From positions 145,695,420-145,759,419 of the forward strand of contig CM035806.1 of NCBI GenBank assembly GCA_020466095.1: a DNA stretch of 64,000 nt, written 5' to 3'. The DNA comes from Chlorops oryzae. Taxonomy: Eukaryota; Arthropoda; Insecta; Diptera; Chloropidae. The translations under genes were made by a program, and so were the position numbers. Shown here in pieces: positions 58,488 to 64,000 of this stretch (position 1 is its first letter; every line of letters starts with the position of its first letter). The notes below the pieces were generated by a model. That model searched no databases and had not been told where the DNA came from. It was given only the letters and a program-made list of their open reading frames with translations.

Positions 58488-58599
58488 TCACATCGATAGT
58501 GTGCGAGGAAACCGTGCTTCCTTATCATTGGGAATTTCATTGATGCTCGGATTAACTTCTTCAGCCTGTTCTTCGTGGTATTCTTCATTTTGATGCTCA
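58488..58599 (-). CDS. DM4/12 gene exon 5 (acidic C-terminus)
   Basis: 112 nt after acceptor GAAATTCCAG. It completes a Ser codon, then encodes EHQNEEYHEEQAEEVNPSIN ... RFPRTLSM and TGA (58490-58488). The open 37-codon frame with correct phase supports it, but the acidic tail has no family match to lean on. Confidence 0.65.
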
Positions 58600-59965
58600 C
58601 TGGAATTTCGCAAAAAAAAAAAAAATAATAAAAATAAAAACGGAAAATTGTTTCTCTTTTAGAGAGAAGACTGTGTGTGTTTTATGTGTATTCTTAATTT
58701 TTGTTTACCTGTACTTATGATTTTGCATTGCCTTAAATATACTCTTTGGGCAATCCTTGTGATAAGGATAACATTCACCCGGCGCTTGACGGCCTTCACC
58801 GATTTTTTGCGCCTCAACATACTCGGGTATTAGATCGGCAAATGGTGATTTGGTAACACTGGACGATGGGAAATATTCCGTTAATTCATTTGAAATAAAA
58901 AATTTAAATATTTCTTTTTTTTTTAAGTAATTGATCAATTTACGTGAGAAAGAGTTTCGCCATTTCGCCGAAGACCCCAAAATGATTCAGATTACGCGAA
59001 TGAATCTCACAAATTGTGCGCAATAGGCAGGCCTTGCCATCCATGCCGAATGTCGATAGGAAATCCTCAACGACAACGTACAGCATAACACTGTTGGGAG
59101 AGAACCAAGCTGAGACGATTTTTTCTTTGATAAGTGTTTGAAAAAAAAAAAAACAGGGACGTACCGTTCGCCGCCATGGAAAATATGCTTAAATCGTTCG
59201 GGTAATTCCGGCAATGTGGGCGACGGATCCTTCGTGTCGATCCGTTCACTTTTCATATGAAAACCCGATTTCGTCGATGACTCTCGAACGGAATGCTGAT
59301 CGAATAGATCTCTCTTTCTCTTATAGTGTAAATATCTGGCAACATAGTTGCCCAACATTTCGCCGGCGGCATGTCCGAACGAACGGGCGAACAATGGCGG
59401 AAAATCACCCAGCGGATTCTGATTATCGGTTAGGCCCAATTTATCGAAGTCAACTGCCGAAAATAGTTTGAAAAAAATCAAAATAAAAAGAAATGAAATA
59501 AATGCACGCTACGATCGGCAACAATAACAATAACAATAACAACAACAACACAAACTCACTTGTCAATGGAAAACTGATGCTCATGTTGGAGAAAAATCCC
59601 TCAGGCGGATGACGTATGAACGGCAGTGCCAATGTCGGTGTTATGGTTAGCGACGTACCAGGCGGCAATGCTAACCGTCCATCATCCGTGATCCATATAA
59701 GGCGTTTCTTGCGCAAATGCGGCTGTCGCGCATCACTCTCAATTGGCTCATCTTCGTGCTCGATTTCTTCGCTGATGAGAGTGTGCTGCTTCTGCGCTTG
59801 CGCTACATGCTGTTGCTGGCGACTTGTTGCCATACCTGGTGGTTGTAGGACATAGCTCGCTGACGGCGTTGCGTCCACATGTATCCGTCGATTTAATTGA
59901 GAGCTCAGCGTGATAATTAAAAAAACTAATCGTGAAAATTTTCCTCTTCTCACTAAACTTTTCAT
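58488..59965 (-). CDS. DM4/12-family insect protein, five exons
   Basis: Function unknown; the DM4/12 family (insect-specific, often clustered) is predicted to be secreted or membrane-associated. The spliced model, in minus order, is 59965-59560, 59453-59165, 59090-58944, 58858-58709 and 58599-58488 (1104 nt, 367 residues, in frame at every GT-AG junction; introns 74-109 bp). I chose the ATG at 59965 because MKSLVRRGKFSRLVFLIITL reads as a signal peptide, though the frame is open back to an ATG at 60208. Domain features in order: RKKRLIWITDDGRLALPPGT, FSNMSISFPLTIDFDKLG, MLYVVVEDFLSTFGMDGKAC followed by LLRTICEIH, and CYPYHKDCPKSIF. These Cys and the RxxLYxxxE and GxxGxxClLRxIC patterns typify the family. 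The usual size is about 200-400 residues. No disruption is seen. The Drosophila orthologue is not identified. Confidence 0.9.
58709..58858 (-). CDS. DM4/12 gene exon 4
   Basis: 150 nt after acceptor CATCGTCCAG. Encodes VTKSPFADLIPEYVEAQKIG through CYPYHKDCPKSIFKAM, with the second Cys pair. The donor is TACAG|GTAAAC. If unspliced, the frame would stop two bases into the intron (KYR stop). Confidence 0.88.
58944..59090 (-). CDS. DM4/12 gene exon 3 (core Cys motif)
   Basis: 147 nt after acceptor TCTCTCCCAACAG. Encodes VMLYVVVEDFLSTFGMDGKA, then CLLRTICEIHSRNLNHFG and FGEMAKLFL, the family core. The donor is CTCAC|GTAAAT. With only 48 codons and no stop it is easily missed by ORF callers. Confidence 0.88.
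59165..59453 (-). CDS. DM4/12 gene exon 2
   Basis: 289 nt after acceptor TATTTTCGGCAG. Encodes DFDKLGLTDNQNPLGDFPPL through HGGE, then a split Arg at CG|GTACGT. Confidence 0.85.
59560..59965 (-). CDS. DM4/12 gene exon 1
   Basis: 406 nt, phase 1 end. Signal peptide, a Gln/His/Glu-rich spacer, the basic RKKR processing-like site, then the first conserved block. The donor is TTGACAA|GTGAGT; reading on would give a poly-Leu tail from the intron. Confidence 0.85.
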
Positions 59966-61507
59966 ATCTTTTTGCCTTATTTTGTTGTTATTGTTGTGAC
60001 TACTTCTGGTGCTGTTTTGTTTATTCTTTCTGTTGTTGCTGGCCTTTTTGGCTAAGCTGTGTTGGTTCCTCTCCGTGATATCCTTCCAATTCTTGTGTGG
60101 TTTGCACATCCGGATGGTTTCGTTATCCATTTTGAATATTTGAATTTTTTGATGTTCGGCCGTTGTTCTTATACAGGATACTGTAATTGAGAATGAATTT
60201 TTATCCATAATAAAATATTAAAAGCTTTTGATGGTGTTCGAACCCATTCCGAGAGCTCACATAATGCCTGATTCTATGTGTCCTTCATCTAAGTTCATAA
60301 ATAAAAACTTGCAATAGATTTAACCCTTCATGTGGCCAAGTTACCTACATACATTCATCTATGTTACAAGCATAATATTGACTCCAATAATCACTATTTC
60401 GCACTCTTGCTACTAAATCGGAACAATTGAAAATTTCGCATTTCTCGAAAATCATTCAATCCCTCTTGACTCTAAGGAGAAATCAAAATTTTTCTAAACT
60501 AATATTACTCTTAATCGACTGCTGCATCAGTAAATATAAGCGTTAATTCTCTATGTATTGGGTTTCTTACAGAAAAATTCAATCGTACATAAAAAAAATT
60601 GATTTAAAAAATTTTGAATTGTGTCGATTTATTAGCAACCGTGCGATTTGTGGTGAATATCGATTTGCTCCCTAGTGTCAACATAACTGAAACGAATTGT
60701 TACACATTAACCTATTTACAGCCCCTGTACCTTTACAGAATCATCCGCGACTGATCATTCATCAAAAAAGCCTTTGGGTATAATAATAAGAATACTTTCC
60801 TCAGCAATTCATCTCAAAAAGGAGGAAAAATTTAAAGGTGGGATTTTATGGATTTTAAAACAAATTCTGACAGTTTTTGGGCTTATGTCTTGTCTTTAAA
60901 TGGGCTAAGGAGTAAACAAACGTTAGAAAATATTTTTTATTTTTAGTGAAAGTGATCTTTAATTGGAAGTCGCTCGGAGTCACTCAGCCATTCAGCCGGT
61001 TAGTCCGTCAGTCAGCGAATCGGAAAGTCAGTTGCTTTGACGCTTATGAAAGCGAGAAACTAAAAGCCAACCAGCCAGTTAGCCTGGCCACCTGGACAAT
61101 ATATTTTTGCAATACATATTTAAAGTAATTACTACTACTCTGCAACTACTCCCCGACTAGTAACAAAAATACCAGGACTGCTCCCTTTTACCATAATTTG
61201 CCAACCAATGTGTTGAACTGTCTTTTTCAACATTGACCTGTCATTGAAAAACAGTTACTCCCACATTTAACTGCTCCATCGGTAGACCGACCACCTGTGG
61301 TCAATTATATGTCAATTCTCCCATAAAGATCAGTTGGTAAAAATTTTTTAACCATACTTCTTCTAGACCGCTTGTTGCTACTCAAGGTCTAATCAATTCT
61401 CATCCATAAAAAACTCCACATTTTGACTAGTCATATTCCAATTAACCTGAGAGCACTCCATTTTGTTAAGTTGAACTCTTAATTATTGAAGGGGTATAAT
61501 ATAGCTC
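59966..61507. other. upstream region of the DM4/12 gene, then intergenic
   Basis: 59966-60208 stays in frame with exon 1 and is basic/Asn-rich; it is more likely leader than protein. 60209-61507 shows no gene. Near 61190-61470 there are TTGAAC/TTGACAT-rich sequences possibly related to the palindromic element that follows. Confidence 0.4.
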
Positions 61508-61886
61508 CCCTGCAGGAAGCCTGTCACCATACGACCCCATGTCTATATTGACGTCAATATAGACAAGAGAACTAGTTCCAACGTCAACAGTATTTACGGG
61601 CGGTGTCATTATAGAAACTGTAATTTCAAGAGGTATAGTTCATCTTTATTGACCATGTCAACAACATGTCTCCTTATAAAGCGGAAGAGTACTCATTTTG
61701 TCTATATAATAGTACCGACGTCAATAGTTCGTCAATAGTTTTTCGGTCTACTGTTGACATTCAATGACAACTCAATGTTAAATGTCAATAACGCAAAGCA
61801 TTGCGACGGGTTTAACTGGTCAATAGTACTGTTGACGCAGTCAGTAGAGAAAGAGTATTGATTCACTATTGACATTTCCTGCAGGG
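61508..61886. mobile_element. MITE-like element with CCCTGCAGGAA ends, copy 1
   Basis: 379 bp with inverted ends CCCTGCAGGAA and TTCCTGCAGGG. Near the left end is a 24-bp perfect palindrome (61541-61564) centred on TGACGTCA. The interior is rich in TGACGTCAATA/GTTGACATTC repeats. No frame. The target-site duplication is unclear. Confidence 0.72.
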
Positions 61887-63675
61887 TCGGTAAGGGGTTA
61901 ATACTTTGCATATCATGTTGCAGCACTCTCTCTTGCAGTTAAAGGAATCCTTTTTTTGCAAAATAAAAAGACTTCCCGACTCATGTCTTAACGTAACGTA
62001 GGTACATATTTCACGATTGATGGGGGAAAGTATTCACAGATAGCATTGAATGAATCGATTAATCATTAGTTGGAGTAAAAAATTTCCAATTTCCAATTTT
62101 CACTTGAACGAGCATTTACGCACCGTCGCACTGTCGCATAGCTACGCATGCGCAATTCTTGGCGCCCCTACGAATTTGAATTTCTCTCCGTAGTTGAGTG
62201 CGAGACGGAAAGGTTCGGCGATCGAAATGTCGAAAGTGTGTCCCCATTTAGACGTGTTTGACGTTTTGGACGATGCTGCTACAAATATTTACATTGATTT
62301 CCTTACATTAGATACATATGTATGTATGTATGTGCAATCAGATAGATGAGAGATATGAGATCGCATTGTAGATGCGTTGATGATGACTATAATATGATGA
62401 CGCAACCGAAATGAAATTGTGTCAAATGCTATGGAAAAAGTGGCACGAAAATTGTGGCACACGCAGGCGCAGGCGCTGATTAGCTTCAAAGCAGGAAGCG
62501 AACAAAAAAAAAAAAAAAAAAAAACGAAAATAAAAAGCTGTACAGCACATTCCACACAGCAAAAGCAATGCAGCTGGCACATAGCTGCACAGGTGATGCG
62601 GCGATGCGGCGATCCGATGCCGTCGACGTCACAGCAGACCAGTAGGAAGCGCAAGTCAAAATTAAACGTTCCAACGGACACAATTTGAGGCGATCGTTGT
62701 TGTTGCCATTTTTGCTTTTTTCTTTGTTTTTGCTGTCTCATTTCCTTGGAACACACTTGGAGCATTTCCTCGGGCATTCGATTGTTCCGAAAATGTCCAT
62801 CAATAATATTAAATGTTCCCCAGCTGCAGGCAGTGAAAATCGAAAGGCCGAAAAGAAGTCTCATTGCTTAAAGATATTGAGAAGCTTTTTTGCAGTCATT
62901 CAGCCATTGAGTCATTCGGTCATTCAGTCGTTCACTCAGCCGTTTGAAATCGAAAACGAAATCGAATTGGCAATCGAAATTGATCTGGCAATGGGAAAAA
63001 ATCGAAAATAAGAATTCCAGCATTGCCACAAAGAAAAATCTTCAAGTAGGTCGATTGGCTGATTTTAACGCTTTTCATGGTCGTAAATACATTTTTAGGA
63101 AAAACAAAAAAAACCAATTTCATGCAGAATACATGGACAAGTAGCATATGGCATAATGAAAAAATTGTATGGCTTTCAAAAGAAAAAATGAAAAAAAAAT
63201 TATGAAAAAAATGTGTCTTTTCATTTAAATGGATTTTTTTTTTTTTGGGACTTTCTTACCACTGTGCAAAGACGTATCAGCGTCAGCTATTGCCAAGCGT
63301 TGCCGGATTTTTTCCTTTAGTGATAATAAAATAACAGGCCACTCAATCTTACCATATCACTCAAATGCATTTCGCTCTCATATATTATGCACTCAAACGT
63401 AATTTTTCGACGTGTCCCTCATTTATCGCGAATGATATTGTCATGATGCGAATGATGCGAGTGTGATCACGCGTCACGGACCAGCTGCAGCTTGAGAATT
63501 CGTGTATAATTATGGGAAAGAACAGATGTCAGTGTCAATCTTGATTTTACTTTATACAATATTTTGAGTGTCCTAGATATTCGTATGGATGATCGTGTGT
63601 GATCAACCATCACAAACGGAACTCTAGAGGACGCATCAGAATGAGAGCGAGATTGTTGATATTCAATTCTAGGAA
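61887..63675. other. intergenic, nothing recognised
   Basis: Holds an A run (62503-62524), a TATG run (62320-62332) and CATTCAGTCATT-like repeats (62893-62940). Frames such as 62289-62864 (minus, 191 codons) are low-complexity and lack domains. Confidence 0.4.
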
Positions 63676-64000
63676 CCCTGCAGGAAGCCTGTCGCCATAT
63701 GGCCCCATGTCTATATTGACGTCAATATAGACAAGAGAACTAGTTCCAATGTCAACAGTATTTACGGGCGGTGTCATTATAGAAACTGTAATTTCAAGAG
63801 GTATAGTTCATCTTTATTGACCAATGTCAACAACATGTCTCCTTATAAAGCGAAAGAGTACTCATTTTGTCTATATAATAGTACCGACGTCAATAGTTCG
63901 TCAATAGTTTTTCGGTCTACTGTTGACATTCAATGACAACTCAATGTTAAATGTCAATAACGCAAAGCATCGCGACGGGTTTAACTGGTCAGTAGTACTG
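63676..64000. mobile_element. MITE-like element with CCCTGCAGGAA ends, copy 2, cut by window end
   Basis: A direct repeat of 61508 onwards, with only scattered substitutions and one single-base indel over about 325 bp, including the same 24-bp palindrome (63709-63732). The right end lies outside the window. Confidence 0.8.

Noticed and set aside
59450..59559. Poly-Leu C-terminus of the first DM4/12 frame, seeming like a membrane anchor
   Set aside because: It is intron 1 read through; the donor at 59559 and acceptor before 59453 restore the conserved SFPLTIDFDKL junction.
62289..62864. 191-codon minus-strand frame
   Set aside because: Contains a poly-Phe run from a T/A tract and no domain; intergenic composition.

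Overview
The window is nuclear DNA of a higher fly (Diptera, probably a schizophoran brachyceran). The evidence is gene content (an insect G-alpha-i first exon, a biniou/FoxF forkhead gene, a DM4/12-family gene), short introns with insect splice signals, and fly-type repeats (an irritans-subfamily mariner and dipteran mini-me elements). I cannot name the species. In Drosophila melanogaster, G-alpha-i and biniou both lie around polytene region 65D-E of chromosome arm 3L, so this looks like a conserved block that has swollen with repeats. That synteny statement is from memory and was not searched.

Layout. 1-890: 5' part of a mariner whose transposase frame is still open. About 1-8,700: 5' part of intron 1 of G-alpha-i (minus strand), holding the mariner and two mini-me elements; exon 1 is at 8,701-8,821 and its leader lies just upstream. 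9.3-46 kb: an intergenic desert of about 37 kb, made of hAT-like elements with TATCGATA-rich ends and internal tandem arrays, (ATC)n, pentanucleotide and GA arrays, several MITEs with visible target-site duplications, tRNA-derived SINEs, and one non-repetitive stretch near 27.6-27.95 kb with three Tinman-type sites. 46.4-55 kb: biniou on the plus strand in four coding exons, with a 4.2-kb first intron full of repeats. 55.2-58 kb: two long CT-rich satellites. 58.5-60 kb: a five-exon minus-strand gene for a secreted or membrane-anchored DM4/12 protein. 60-64 kb: intergenic, with two near-identical copies of one palindromic MITE-like element.

The genes do not form a pathway or operon. G-alpha-i is a heterotrimeric G-protein subunit, Biniou is a visceral-mesoderm transcription factor, and the DM4/12 protein has no known function. 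Only the forkhead gene is complete with both flanks; G-alpha-i runs off the left edge. Most long open frames here are translations of tandem repeats and are not genes. There are no rRNA genes, no convincing functional tRNA genes and no CRISPR arrays. Long tandem arrays alone occupy roughly a tenth of the window.
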